DNA from: Defluviicoccus sp. bin129
GTDB lineage: Bacteria; Pseudomonadota; Alphaproteobacteria; MPNO01
Direction: 5' to 3'
Length of the DNA stretch: 41,845 nt
Assembly (NCBI GenBank): GCA_002239065.1
Contig: MPNO01000042.1
Coordinates: forward strand, 1-41,845
This document shows, piece by piece, positions 26,603 to 35,124 of the stretch. Positions within the stretch are counted from its first letter, which is position 1; each line of letters opens with the position of its first letter. A program made the translations under genes and the position numbers. The notes under the pieces were generated by a model. That model was not told the DNA's origin. It did no database searches and saw nothing but the letters and a program-made list of their open reading frames with translations.

Positions 26603-27598
26603 TCAGCCGCCCTCGCCAAGCAGCATGCGCGGGCCCAGCTCGTAGATCTGGCGCCGGTCCGCGTCGCTGCAATCGAGCGCGTCGATCACCGCGATCGTGC
26701 CCTTGAGGTTGAGCATCCCGGCTTCCTTGTCGAACGGGTAGTCGGTCGCGAACACCGAGTGCTCGGCGCCGAAGAAGGCGAGGCCGCACTGGCTCGCCGC
26801 CTGGCCGCCGAACATCGCGGTGTCGCCATAGAACAGCTTGAAGCTGTCCCTGAGCGAGCGCTCGCCCTTCCACAGCGGCCTTTCGGCGCCGGCGATCATC
26901 ACGCCGTCGCTCCAGCTCGGCTCCATCCGCCCGTCGGCGTGCGGGATGTAGGCGCCCCAGTGGTGGGCGACGATCCTGAGATCGGGGTGGCGCTCGAAGA
27001 CGCCGGAGAACACGATCCGGGCCATCGCGGCCGAGGTCTCGTAGGCCCACCCGAGCGCCCACCAGATGTCGAAATGCGAGGTCTCCTCGGAGGCGTAGTC
27101 GGCATGCGTCATCGGGCGGATGGGATGGAGCCAGATGGGCTTCTCCAGCTCGGCCATGCGCGCGAAGACCGGCTGGAACTCGGGCAGGTCGAGCGGCTTG
27201 CCCCTGACATTGGAATAGATCTGGATGCCGCAGGCGCCGCCGTCGCGCACCGCGCGGTCGATCTCGCGCACCGCCTCGTCCGGGTTGTTCATCGGCAGCG
27301 TCGCGATCCAGCCCGGGAAGCGGTCCGGGTGCGCGGCGCAGATCGCGGCCATGCCGTCGTTGAGCATCCGCGCGAGCGCCGGCGTGTCGTCGGGACCCGC
27401 CCAGTCGTCGATCACCGGGTTGGAGGCCGACAGCACCTGGCTGTAGTCCTCGAACGGCTCGATATGGCGCAGCCTGGCATCGACGTCGATCATGGTCGGG
27501 ATGCCGCCGAGCACCCGGGCGAAATGCGGCGGGCAGAACGCGGCGATCCGATCCAGCGCATCCGCGGTCATGATGTGGTTGAAGACGTCGATCTTCAT
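26603..27598 (-). CDS. ACMSD-like amidohydrolase, paralogue of the gene at 19404
   Basis: A 331-residue TIM-barrel amidohydrolase 2 family member with exactly the length of the protein at 19404-20399 and the same block order: KIDVFNHIM, IWLHPIRP with H158, IVAHHWGAYIPH with H212/H213, FKLFYGDTAMFGG and FATDYPFD with D286. The first His of the usual HxH is Phe6 here, parallel to Tyr6 in the paralogue. The family includes ACMSD-type decarboxylases. It is divergent from an alpha/beta hydrolase-LLM pair across 96 bp, so shared regulation is possible. Substrate unknown. Confidence 0.88.
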   Translation of the reverse strand: MKIDVFNHIMTADALDRIAAFCPPHFARVLGGIPTMIDVDARLRHIEPFEDYSQVLSASNPVIDDWAGPDDTPALARMLNDGMAAICAAHPDRFPGWIATLPMNNPDEAVREIDRAVRDGGACGIQIYSNVRGKPLDLPEFQPVFARMAELEKPIWLHPIRPMTHADYASEETSHFDIWWALGWAYETSAAMARIVFSGVFERHPDLRIVAHHWGAYIPHADGRMEPSWSDGVMIAGAERPLWKGERSLRDSFKLFYGDTAMFGGQAASQCGLAFFGAEHSVFATDYPFDKEAGMLNLKGTIAVIDALDCSDADRRQIYELGPRMLLGEGG

Positions 27599-27694
27599 CT
27601 GCGCTCTCCCCTCGTTGCGGCGGCGGCTTGCCCGCCCGGCGCTGCGGCGATACTAACCCTGCGGCGCGGCGTTGTATGCGCAAGGCGGGACGGG

Positions 27695-28486
27695 ATGAAC
27701 AGGCGTCGGGAAAAGATCGTACTGCCGGGTGCGGAGATCGAGGTCGAGCGCATCGGCGGCGGGCCGCCTCTGGTCCTGCTGCAAAGCGCCGAGACCTACG
27801 AGGCCGGACTCGAACTCGTGGACCGGCTCGCCGCCGACCGCGAGGTGTTCCTGCCCTGGGCGCCGGGATATGGCGGCTCGGCGCTCCCCGACTGGGTGCG
27901 CAGCATCGACGATGTCGCCTATGTCTATCTCGACCTGATCGAGCATTACGGCCTCGGCGACGCGGTCCTGGTCGGCTTCTCGCTGGGCGGGTGGATCGCC
28001 GCCGAGATGGCGACCAAGACCTGCGAGAGGCTGTCCAGGCTGGTCCTCGTCGATCCCCTCGGCGCCAAGTTCGGCGGCGCCTATGACCGCGATATCGAGG
28101 ACATCTACTTCCTCTCCTTCGACCGGGTGAAGGCGATCAAGTTCGCCGACCCCGGGCGCGACCCGCTGGACGACATGACCACGCTTGGCGAGGACGAGGC
28201 GATGCAGGTCGCCCGCCACCGCGAGACCACGGCGAGGCTGTGCTGGGAGCCCTATTTCCACAACCCGGCGCTCAGGCACCGCCTGCACCGGATCGCCGCG
28301 CCGACGCTGGTGCTGTGGGGCGCGGAGGACCGCTTCGTCGGCCCCGAATACGGCCGCGCCTATGCCGGGCGGATACCCGGCGCGCGGTTTGTCAGCATCG
28401 CCGGCGCCGGCCATTATCCGCATATCGAGCAGCCGGACGCGTTCATGGACGCGGTGTCTTCGTTCCTGAACGGCGGCGGGGGTTAG
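27695..28486 (+). CDS. alpha/beta hydrolase
   Basis: A 263-residue alpha/beta hydrolase with a complete triad: nucleophile S96 in GFSLGGW, acid D212 in WGAEDRFV and H240 in GAGHYPH. The fold resembles C-C bond hydrolases of meta-cleavage pathways and esterases of similar length; these cannot be separated by eye. The ATG at 27695 is chosen from the family N-terminus; a weak GATACT -10-like element is at 27649-27654. The LLM gene follows after 8 bp, forming an operon divergent from the paralogous amidohydrolase. Confidence 0.88.
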   Translation: MNRRREKIVLPGAEIEVERIGGGPPLVLLQSAETYEAGLELVDRLAADREVFLPWAPGYGGSALPDWVRSIDDVAYVYLDLIEHYGLGDAVLVGFSLGGWIAAEMATKTCERLSRLVLVDPLGAKFGGAYDRDIEDIYFLSFDRVKAIKFADPGRDPLDDMTTLGEDEAMQVARHRETTARLCWEPYFHNPALRHRLHRIAAPTLVLWGAEDRFVGPEYGRAYAGRIPGARFVSIAGAGHYPHIEQPDAFMDAVSSFLNGGGG

Positions 28487-28494
28487 GGCGCGGC

Positions 28495-29694
28495 ATGGAA
28501 ATCTACCACTTCACCGAATTCCCCTGGCCGCATCTGCCGCCCGACGATTCCTTCCCCTCGATGCGGCTCAGCCTGCCCAGCCGGCATTACGACCCCAGGA
28601 TCGGGGCCGAGCTCTACAACATGTATCTCGACCAGTATCTGCTGGCCGACGAGCTCGGCCTGCACTGCATGATCAACGAGCACCACCAGACCGCGACCTG
28701 CCTGAACGCGGCGGGGCCGATCCCGCTCGCCATCCTCGCCCGCCAGACCCGCAACGCGCGGCTCTGCATCCTCGGCAACCCGGCGGCCAATATCGCCGAT
28801 CCGATCCGCTGCGCCGAGGAGATGGCGATGATCGACAACATCTCCTATGGCAGGCTCGATTGCGGCTTCGTGCGCGGCGTGCCCTACGAGCTGTTCGCGT
28901 CGAACGCCAACCCGACCGAGACCCAGGAGCGGCTGTGGGAAACCATCGACCTCGTCATCCGCGCCTGGACCAGCCATGACGGGCCGTTCAACTACGAGGG
29001 CAAGTGGCTCCACAAGCGCCAGGTCAATGTCTGGCCGAGGCCCTACCAGCAGCCCCACCCGCCGGTCTGGACTACCGGCGGCAGCGACCTCTCGCATGCC
29101 TGCAAGACGGTCGAGCGCGGCCACAACTTCGCCATGTTCCTGACCCCGGTCGACGGGCTCGCCAAGATGTTCAAGGGCGTGCGCCAGTACTGCCGCGGCG
29201 CGGGGCTGCCGGAGCCCGCCGACGACCAGTTCGCCTTCATGCCGCTGGTCGCCGTCGGCGAGACGGAGGCGGAGGCCGAGAAAATCATCGAAAGCGTGTT
29301 CTGGTACGTCACCCACAACAAGTCGGAGCCGCAGTTCCGCGCCCCGCCCGGCTACAACAGCCGCGATCTCTACGCCCGCTTCCTGAGCGGGCGGTATTCC
29401 GGCGGGCGCACCGACGCGATCCGCACCAGGGGCGTCTCCTATTTCCGCGACAACCACGTGGCGATCTACGGCACGCCCGATTCCGTCGTCCGCCAGATCC
29501 GGGCGCTCTACGACAAGGTGGGCGGGTTCGGCCACCTGATCGCGATGCTCCATTCGGGCGACATGGACTACAAGACCACCGCCGGGAGCATGACCCTGCT
29601 GGCCAGGGAGGTGCTGCCGCAGATCGCCGATCTCGGCACGAAGAGCAGCGGCTTCGGCCCGCTCGCCGAACGCAAGGCGGTTGCCGCGGAGTAG
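28495..29694 (+). CDS. luciferase-like (LLM) flavin-dependent monooxygenase
   Basis: A 399-residue LLM-class enzyme. The EHH-type active-site motif is CMINEHHQTATC, followed by CILGNPAANIADPIRCAEE, MIDNISYGRLDCGFVRGVPYE and a C-terminal IYGTPDSVVRQI. Together with the preceding hydrolase it forms a two-gene operon. A luciferase-like enzyme near an ACMSD-like amidohydrolase repeats the arrangement at 18234-20399. Substrate unknown; no flavin reductase nearby. Confidence 0.9.
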   Translation: MEIYHFTEFPWPHLPPDDSFPSMRLSLPSRHYDPRIGAELYNMYLDQYLLADELGLHCMINEHHQTATCLNAAGPIPLAILARQTRNARLCILGNPAANIADPIRCAEEMAMIDNISYGRLDCGFVRGVPYELFASNANPTETQERLWETIDLVIRAWTSHDGPFNYEGKWLHKRQVNVWPRPYQQPHPPVWTTGGSDLSHACKTVERGHNFAMFLTPVDGLAKMFKGVRQYCRGAGLPEPADDQFAFMPLVAVGETEAEAEKIIESVFWYVTHNKSEPQFRAPPGYNSRDLYARFLSGRYSGGRTDAIRTRGVSYFRDNHVAIYGTPDSVVRQIRALYDKVGGFGHLIAMLHSGDMDYKTTAGSMTLLAREVLPQIADLGTKSSGFGPLAERKAVAAE

Positions 29695-30132
29695 CTGCGA
29701 AGCGCCGTATCGAGGAGCCTGCGCAGCCCGTGCACAACGTCGCCGGTCGCATGGACGGGCACGGTCGAGGATGCGATCGAAGCGTTGCGCCGTGTCACGC
29801 CTGCTTATGCGGGTTCGCCCCGACCGGGCGCAAATTCACCGATTGGTGACGGATCTCACGGTTCTTGCAGGATTGCCGCGCAAAAGGAAAGAACCGAGCG
29901 GATTCCCACGTTGTATCACCCCTTCTCCTGGAACAGATTGGGGAATCGTCGCCGTCGCCGCCCGGTCGCCGTGGAACGAGCACCCGAAGAGTTCTTCGCA
30001 CGGCCGGATCTCCCCCGCTTCCGGCGGAGGGTGGAGCGGCCGGCACGAACCGGGAGGGCCCGCCGATGACCGCCCCCCCCCCCGCGCGCGGGGGGGGGGG
30101 GGGCGCCGGGCCCGACGGGGGGCGCCCCGCCG
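29695..30132. other. 438-bp intergenic region with an inverted repeat and a G/C artefact patch
   Basis: No convincing gene is present; the overlapping frames here have no family features. A small inverted repeat, TCACCGATTGGTGA, lies near 29837-29850 and could be an operator. At its 3' end, bases 30061-30133 hold CGCCGATGACC twice, 67 bp apart, separated by a run of ten C, GCGCGC and fifteen G. No riboswitch I know is recognisable. Confidence 0.55.
30061..30132. repeat. C10-GCGCGC-G15 inverted patch with duplicated start codon context
   Basis: The 11-mer CGCCGATGACC occurs at 30061-30071 and 30128-30138. Between them is a near-perfect C/G palindrome. The first copy has the better ribosome-binding context (GGGAGGG), the second leads into the real protein. 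Collapsing the copies gives one well-formed translation start, so this is probably a sequencing or assembly error. Confidence 0.7.
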
Positions 30133-31185
30133 ATGACCGACTCCACCGCCCGGCCGGGGCTTCTCGAGCGGCTCGCCGCCGGGCCCGTGGTCTGCGCCGA
30201 GGGCTATCTGTTCGAGATCGAGCGCCGCGGCTATCTCACGGCCGGCGCCTTCGTGCCGGAAGCCGTGCTCGACCACCCCGAGGCGGTGGCCGCGCTGCAC
30301 CGCGACTTCCTGCACGCGGGCTCCGACGTGATGCTCGCCTTCACCTACTACGCGCATCGCGAGAAGCTGCGGGTGATCGGCAAGGAGGGCGTGCTGGAGG
30401 AGTTGAACCGCACTGCGCTGCGTCTCGCGCGCGAGGCGGCGGGCGAGGGCGCCGCGCTGGTCGCCGGCAATCTGTGCAACTCCAATATCTATGTCGAGGG
30501 CGACGGTGCCAGCGCCCGCGATGTGCGCGCGATGTTCGACGAGCAGGTCGGCTGGGCGGTCGACGAGGGCGTCGATTTCATCGTGGCCGAGACCATCTCC
30601 TTTGTCGGCGAGGCGCTGCTCGCGCTCGAGGCGATCAAGGCGAGCGGCCTGCCGGCGGTGATCAACCTCGCCATCCACCGCGACCCCAGGACGCGGGAGC
30701 GGTTGAGCGTGGCCGAGGCGGGCAGGCGGCTGGAAGATGCGGGCGCCGACGTGGTCGGGCTCAACTGCGCGCGCGGCCCGGCCTCGATGCTGCCTCTTCT
30801 GGCCCCCCTTTGCGAGGCGGTGAGCTGCCACGTCGCGGCGCTGCCGGTGGCCTACCGCACCGGCGAGCAGGAGCCCACCTTCCAGTCGCTGAGCGATCCC
30901 CGCTGCGCCTGCCTGCCGGAAGGCCGCCCCTTTCCCACCGCGCTCGACCCCTTCACCTGCAATCGCTACGAGATCGCCGAGTTCGCCGGCGCGGCGCGGG
31001 CGCTCGGCGTCTCCTATCTCGGGGTGTGCTGCGGCGCCTCGCCCCACCACATCCGCAGCATGGCCGAGGCGCTCGGCCGCAATCCGCCGGGCAGCAGGTA
31101 CTCGCCCGACATGTCGGCGCATTCCTATTTCGGGACCTCCGACAAGGTGTCCGCGGCCTACAGGGAATTCGCCAGAGAACTGTAG
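30133..31185 (+). CDS. homocysteine S-methyltransferase family protein (BHMT-like)
   Basis: A 350-residue Zn-dependent methyltransferase barrel. The zinc cysteines are C212 (GLNCARG) and the pair C299-C300 (GVCCGASPHHI), as in betaine-homocysteine and S-methylmethionine-homocysteine methyltransferases. TYYAHREKL and VAETISF are family blocks. It transfers a methyl group from a donor such as betaine, dimethylsulfoniopropionate or S-methylmethionine to homocysteine or a related thiol; the donor cannot be read. The start at 30133 is in an artefact-affected stretch. It is convergent with the FAD oxidoreductase across 12 bp. Confidence 0.88.
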   Translation: MTDSTARPGLLERLAAGPVVCAEGYLFEIERRGYLTAGAFVPEAVLDHPEAVAALHRDFLHAGSDVMLAFTYYAHREKLRVIGKEGVLEELNRTALRLAREAAGEGAALVAGNLCNSNIYVEGDGASARDVRAMFDEQVGWAVDEGVDFIVAETISFVGEALLALEAIKASGLPAVINLAIHRDPRTRERLSVAEAGRRLEDAGADVVGLNCARGPASMLPLLAPLCEAVSCHVAALPVAYRTGEQEPTFQSLSDPRCACLPEGRPFPTALDPFTCNRYEIAEFAGAARALGVSYLGVCCGASPHHIRSMAEALGRNPPGSRYSPDMSAHSYFGTSDKVSAAYREFAREL

Positions 31186-31197
31186 CGCGATGCCGGA

Positions 31198-32517
31198 TCA
31201 GCGCTCCTTCCGCCACCTGATCTCGTCGAGGGCGAGGCGGGCGTGGACGCCGAAATCGAGGAACGGCGCCGGCGGCAGCCGGGCCGGCTTTCCCTGCGCC
31301 TCCATGTCGGCGATCAGCGGGTTGTCCCGGCCGGTGGCGAGGTCGGCGGCGAGGACGCCCGAGATGGTTCCCTTGGTGACGCCCACGACGTTCTGGCAGA
31401 CCGCGGCGAAGCTGTGCGGCCCCACTTTGCCGAAGCCCGGCGCGTGGTTCCTCGACAGGCAGACGAAGCCGCGCCAGCTATGCTCGATCCCGACCTCGGG
31501 CAGCATCGGAAAGCGCGCCTCGAAGGCGCGGCGGTGGCCGAGGCGGATATCCGCCATCTCGGCGTCCGCGCGTCTCAATCCCGGGGCGTAGCGAAAGCGG
31601 TGGCGGATCAGGATGCGCCGTTCGGCGGTGTAGCGCATGGTGACGCCGACGATCGAGTTGACCGGGGTGAGACCCCAGTCCTCGACGCCGCCGAGCGCCC
31701 GGTGCTCGGCCTCGGTGAGCGGCCGCGTCAGGCTGCCATAGCCCGCGAAGGTGAGCAGCGCGCCCCGGAAGGCCGAGAACTGCGGCGCATAGCCGTTGAC
31801 CGCGAGAATCATGGCCCGGGCCGCGACCGTGCCGCCGGGGGTGGTGGCGCGGATGCCGTTCCGCTCCTCCACCTCGAGCACCGGCGTGCGCTCGTGGAGC
31901 GTCACGTTCCCGGGCAGGGTGGCGGCGAGGCCGCGGGTGAGGCCCGCCGGGTTCAGCAGCCGCCCGCCCGGGGTGTAGATCGCCGAGGAGTGGTAGGACG
32001 TGCCGATCTCCCGTTCGAGCCCGGCGGCATCGAGCCAGCGATAGGGCTCGCCCAGCGCATCCAGCGAGCGGGCGAAGGGCTCGAGGATCTTTCTGCGTCC
32101 CAGCTCCGAGCGTGCGGCGTGATACTTGCCGCGCCTCGTGTAGCCGCAGTCGATTCCGTGCCGCGCCACGCACGCGTCGAGATGGTCGATCGCCGCCCGG
32201 CTGAGGCGGATGTAGCGCTCGGCTTCGCCGAGCTCCTGGAACTCGCCGCCGACATTGTGCGGCAGGTCGATGGCGAAGCCCGAATTGCGCCCCGACGCGC
32301 CTTCCCCCACCTCGTGCGCCTCCAGGAGCACGATGCGGTCTTCCGGCCGGTTCAGGGCCAGCCTGCGCGCCGCGGCGAGCCCCGCGAACCCCGCCCCCAC
32401 GACCAGCCAGTCGGCACGCAGATCGGCCGCGAGCGATGCCGCGGGTCGCCGCGGGGGCAGGATCCGGCTCCACCCGTTGGTGGCGTCTTCCCGGGGCAGG
32501 ATCCCAACCGTGGCCAT
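31198..32517 (-). CDS. FAD-dependent amine/amino-acid oxidoreductase (DAO family)
   Basis: A 439-residue DAO-superfamily flavoprotein. The Rossmann motif GAGFAGLAAAR is at about 41-51, followed by IVLLEAHEVGEGASGRNSGF, where the GASGRNSG stretch is typical of PuuB/OrdL and related gamma-glutamylputrescine or D-amino-acid oxidases. The C-terminal FVCLSRNHAPGFGKVGPHSF and NVVGVTKGTISG fit the FAD-binding end. It likely oxidises a C-N bond of a secondary amine such as sarcosine or dimethylglycine. The neighbouring methyltransferase could form part of one-carbon metabolism, but that is an inference. No promoter is evident. Confidence 0.87.
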   Translation of the reverse strand: MATVGILPREDATNGWSRILPPRRPAASLAADLRADWLVVGAGFAGLAAARRLALNRPEDRIVLLEAHEVGEGASGRNSGFAIDLPHNVGGEFQELGEAERYIRLSRAAIDHLDACVARHGIDCGYTRRGKYHAARSELGRRKILEPFARSLDALGEPYRWLDAAGLEREIGTSYHSSAIYTPGGRLLNPAGLTRGLAATLPGNVTLHERTPVLEVEERNGIRATTPGGTVAARAMILAVNGYAPQFSAFRGALLTFAGYGSLTRPLTEAEHRALGGVEDWGLTPVNSIVGVTMRYTAERRILIRHRFRYAPGLRRADAEMADIRLGHRRAFEARFPMLPEVGIEHSWRGFVCLSRNHAPGFGKVGPHSFAAVCQNVVGVTKGTISGVLAADLATGRDNPLIADMEAQGKPARLPPAPFLDFGVHARLALDEIRWRKER

Positions 32518-32589
32518 CGCCCGACCTCCGCCGCCATCGCCGGACGGGTCCCGGCGATCCCGGATCCGACTTATCCGGAGCGGCCGTGG

Positions 32590-32655
32590 CCTGTCCAGCG
32601 GGGATTTGCCGCGGCCCCTCGGCTTCGCTCGGGACAGGCTACGCCGCGCATCGCA
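32590..32655. repeat. intergenic repeat fragment, CAGGCTAC(G/T)CCGCGC family
   Basis: CCTGTCC at 32590-32596 pairs with GGACAGG at 32632-32638. The adjoining CAGGCTACGCCGCGC nearly matches CAGGCTACTCCGCGC in the repeat cluster at about 37226-37240, so the two places carry related elements. The CTCGGCTTCGCTCGGGACAG form is a common dispersed intergenic repeat type. Confidence 0.5.
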
Positions 32656-32664
32656 GGACGCGCC

Positions 32665-34359
32665 TCAGTGGGTGGCGAACACCTCCTGGTATTCCGCCAC
32701 CTTCGCCGCCACGGCGTCGCGCTCTTCCGTCGTCGGCGCGTCGGGGTCGGCGGCGGCGGGAAGGGCGCCTAATTTCAGCATGCAGGCGATCAGCAGCAGC
32801 CGCGCCTTGGTCGCCGTCAGATTGCCGCCGCCGATGAAGATGTCGGTGCCGGCGGTGAACCCGTCATTGTTGCCGCGCCCGACGCGGGCCACCGGCATGC
32901 CGCTGAACGCCGCGCGCTGCATCAGCAGATGGCGGCCCGGCGCGGTCATGCTGCCATAGGGCGACTGGCCCTCGACGACGAAGCCGGCGAGCGGCGCGTT
33001 CGCGAGGTTGCGGGCGATCGCCGCGTTGAGGTCGGCCTCGCGCCCGGGATCCGGATCCGCGCTGTCGGCGTGGTAGTTGCCGTCCTTGACGATCGAGACC
33101 CGGGGGATCGCCTCGCCCAGGAGCCGGCCCTTCCCGTCCTTGACCGCGACGGCGACGGCCTCCCGCCTGCCGTCCCGAACCAGCGAGCCCGCCACCTCGC
33201 CCGGCAGGCGCGTGAGGTTGACCGCGGACCCGTAGGAGTGCCTGACGCCCGGCAGGTAGGTGAGCAGCGGCGGCGCATCGTGCGGGATGCCGCCGACGAT
33301 GCCGCCATGCCCGCCGGTGGTCACATAGCCGCCCGGCCTGGCATCGCCCTTCTGCACGTCGCGGGCGGCGAAGATCTGCTGTTCCTGGATCAGCACCATG
33401 CCGGCCCGGTTGCGCCCGTCGGCGTCGGCCCACACGCGCGAGGTCAGATACTGCACCGAATCGTGCAGGTTCTTGGGCCCGTCATTGGAGATCTCGCCCA
33501 TGGTGCGCTGCGCCGCGTTGCCGCAGACCGGGAGCGTGGTGTCGAGCAGGAGCTGCAGCCAGTAGACGGTCTCCTCGATTCGCGGGCTGCCCTGGCTCCA
33601 GATCGCGCCGATATACTCGCCGGTCGCGAGGATGCGCTGGGTCTCGTTGGCGATGCGGGCGAGCGCCGGGCGCGGCGGGGCCGAGGCGAGATGGGCCGGG
33701 CGGTAGGTGAAGAAGTCGCGCCCCAAGACCTCGGGCGGGATGTCGCCCTCGCCGATATCCGTCCGCTCCCCTGCCGGCAGCCCCCTGGTGTAGCCGCCCG
33801 ACGGCACGACGCGGTGGAAATCCACATCGGCGAGGGCGGAGATCATGCTGCCATGGCCGGTCATCGACACGCCCAGCCGGTCGACCTCCTCGAACAGCCG
33901 GGACCCGTCGGGGAAATAGGCCTGGCGGCTCTGCGCGGCGGGCGCTCCGGGGTGGGCGGTGTCGTCCTCCCAGGCGCTGCCGTCGGCCTGGCGCGCCATA
34001 TAGGGCAGGGGGTAGAGCCCGTCTTCCGGCCTGAGCTCGATGCGGTAGACCGGCCGGTCGTCCGCACCCCGGCGCTGCTCGTGAAATTCGCCCGCCCCGT
34101 CGACATAACCGTCCGGCGGGCCGTAGAGCCCGGCCGCGTCGCGCTCCAGCGGGTGGGCGGAGAACTGCTCGACATAGACCGTCGCCGGGGCGGCGAGGCG
34201 CTGGGTCCTGAGCGCATCGAAGCGGGCCGGCGCGCCGTCCGCGTCGGTCAGCAAGGGCAGGCCGTGCAGGCGGCGCGCCTTGTTCGAGGTCACCAGCGGC
34301 GGGGTGTTCTGAATCGTCGCGTTGGGGCCGGCGAGATGGGCGATTCGCGGCTTGGCCAT
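32665..34359 (-). CDS. divergent asparaginase-like protein
   Basis: A 564-residue protein. Residues from about 250 onward resemble the type I/II asparaginase fold: IWSQGSPRIEETVYWLQLLLDTTLPVCGNAA corresponds to the GTDTMEETA...L.L...PVV.TGAMR block, followed by NDGPKNLHDSVQYLTS and a C-terminal lobe PVARVGRGNNDGF. The catalytic Thr of the GTDT motif is absent (GSPR), and the N-terminal TGGTIA motif is not found; the first ~190 residues are unlike asparaginase. So this is asparaginase-related but probably not a normal asparaginase. It is divergent from an isochorismatase-like/TPP operon across 60 bp with a perfect palindrome. Function unknown. Confidence 0.7.
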   Translation of the reverse strand: MAKPRIAHLAGPNATIQNTPPLVTSNKARRLHGLPLLTDADGAPARFDALRTQRLAAPATVYVEQFSAHPLERDAAGLYGPPDGYVDGAGEFHEQRRGADDRPVYRIELRPEDGLYPLPYMARQADGSAWEDDTAHPGAPAAQSRQAYFPDGSRLFEEVDRLGVSMTGHGSMISALADVDFHRVVPSGGYTRGLPAGERTDIGEGDIPPEVLGRDFFTYRPAHLASAPPRPALARIANETQRILATGEYIGAIWSQGSPRIEETVYWLQLLLDTTLPVCGNAAQRTMGEISNDGPKNLHDSVQYLTSRVWADADGRNRAGMVLIQEQQIFAARDVQKGDARPGGYVTTGGHGGIVGGIPHDAPPLLTYLPGVRHSYGSAVNLTRLPGEVAGSLVRDGRREAVAVAVKDGKGRLLGEAIPRVSIVKDGNYHADSADPDPGREADLNAAIARNLANAPLAGFVVEGQSPYGSMTAPGRHLLMQRAAFSGMPVARVGRGNNDGFTAGTDIFIGGGNLTATKARLLLIACMLKLGALPAAADPDAPTTEERDAVAAKVAEYQEVFATH

Positions 34360-34382
34360 CGGGGTCCCTCCCTGTCATGCTG

Positions 34383-34395
34383 ATCCATATTGGAT
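34383..34395. promoter_or_regulatory. palindromic operator candidate between divergent genes
   Basis: ATCCATATTGGAT is a perfect 5+3+5 inverted repeat at 34383-34395 in the 60-bp gap between the asparaginase-like gene (minus, start 34359) and the isochorismatase-like gene (plus, start 34420). It is the most AT-rich spot locally. A dimeric repressor or activator could control both genes from here. Confidence 0.5.
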
Positions 34396-34419
34396 GATGC
34401 CGGCCACGGGAGGAACGTC

Positions 34420-35124
34420 ATGGCGTCCGAAACCGACGATTTCGCGGTCGCTTCCAGAATTTCCCATGTGGCGCCGCTCCGCGGCCTCGCCGGCAAGGTC
34501 GAGCCCGGCCATACGGCGCTGATCGTGATCGACGTGCAGAACGATTTCTGCGCGCCGGGCGGGATGATGGACCAGGAGGGTTTCGACCTCGCCGACGCGC
34601 AGGCGATGGCCGACCGCCTGCCGCCGCTGATCTCGGCCGCCCGCGCCGCCGGGGTGCTGGTCGTGTTCGTGCGCAACGTCTACTCGTCGGAGCACAATTT
34701 CTACCTCTCCGACACCTGGCTGGAGCAGGCGTCCCGGGCCCGCGCGGGGAGCTATACGCGGCGCGAGGTCTGCGCGGCGGATTCCTGGGGAGGCGACTTC
34801 TACGGCGAGGTGCGCCCCGGGCCGGGCGATCCGATCGTCACCAAGCACCGCTTCAACGCCTTCCTCAACACCGATCTCGACACTGTCCTCCGCGCCAACG
34901 GCATCAGGACGGCGGTGTTCACCGGGGTCGCCACCAATGTCTGCGTCGAGACCACGGCGCGCGACGCCTTCATGCGCGACTACTACGTGGTCTTCACCGA
35001 CGACGGGACGGCGACCTATGCGCGCGAGGACCACGAGGCGACGCTGCGCAACATCTCGCGCTATTTCGGCGAGCTGGCGAGCGTCGCCGAGGTGCAGGCG
35101 GTGTGGATGGCCAATGAGCGCTGA
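34420..35124 (+). CDS. isochorismatase-family amidohydrolase (RutB-like cysteine hydrolase)
   Basis: A 234-residue cysteine hydrolase with the catalytic triad D38 (VIDVQNDF), K142 (VTKHRFNAF) and C175 (TNVCVETTARDAF). The TDLDTVLRANGIRTAVFTGVATNVC block is closest in look to ureidoacrylate hydrolase RutB and similar amide hydrolases. The start is fixed by AGGAAC 5 bases before ATG. It is the first gene of an operon with the TPP enzyme, which overlaps it by 11 bp, and is divergent from an asparaginase-like gene. Together these point to degradation of a nitrogen-containing amide, but the compound is unknown. Confidence 0.92.
   Translation: MASETDDFAVASRISHVAPLRGLAGKVEPGHTALIVIDVQNDFCAPGGMMDQEGFDLADAQAMADRLPPLISAARAAGVLVVFVRNVYSSEHNFYLSDTWLEQASRARAGSYTRREVCAADSWGGDFYGEVRPGPGDPIVTKHRFNAFLNTDLDTVLRANGIRTAVFTGVATNVCVETTARDAFMRDYYVVFTDDGTATYAREDHEATLRNISRYFGELASVAEVQAVWMANER

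Noticed and set aside
29705..29790. Possible SAH or SAM riboswitch before the homocysteine methyltransferase gene
   Set aside because: A CGAGGAGCCTGCG stretch vaguely recalls the SAH element, but the downstream conserved bases and pairing partners are missing and it is over 340 bp from the start codon.
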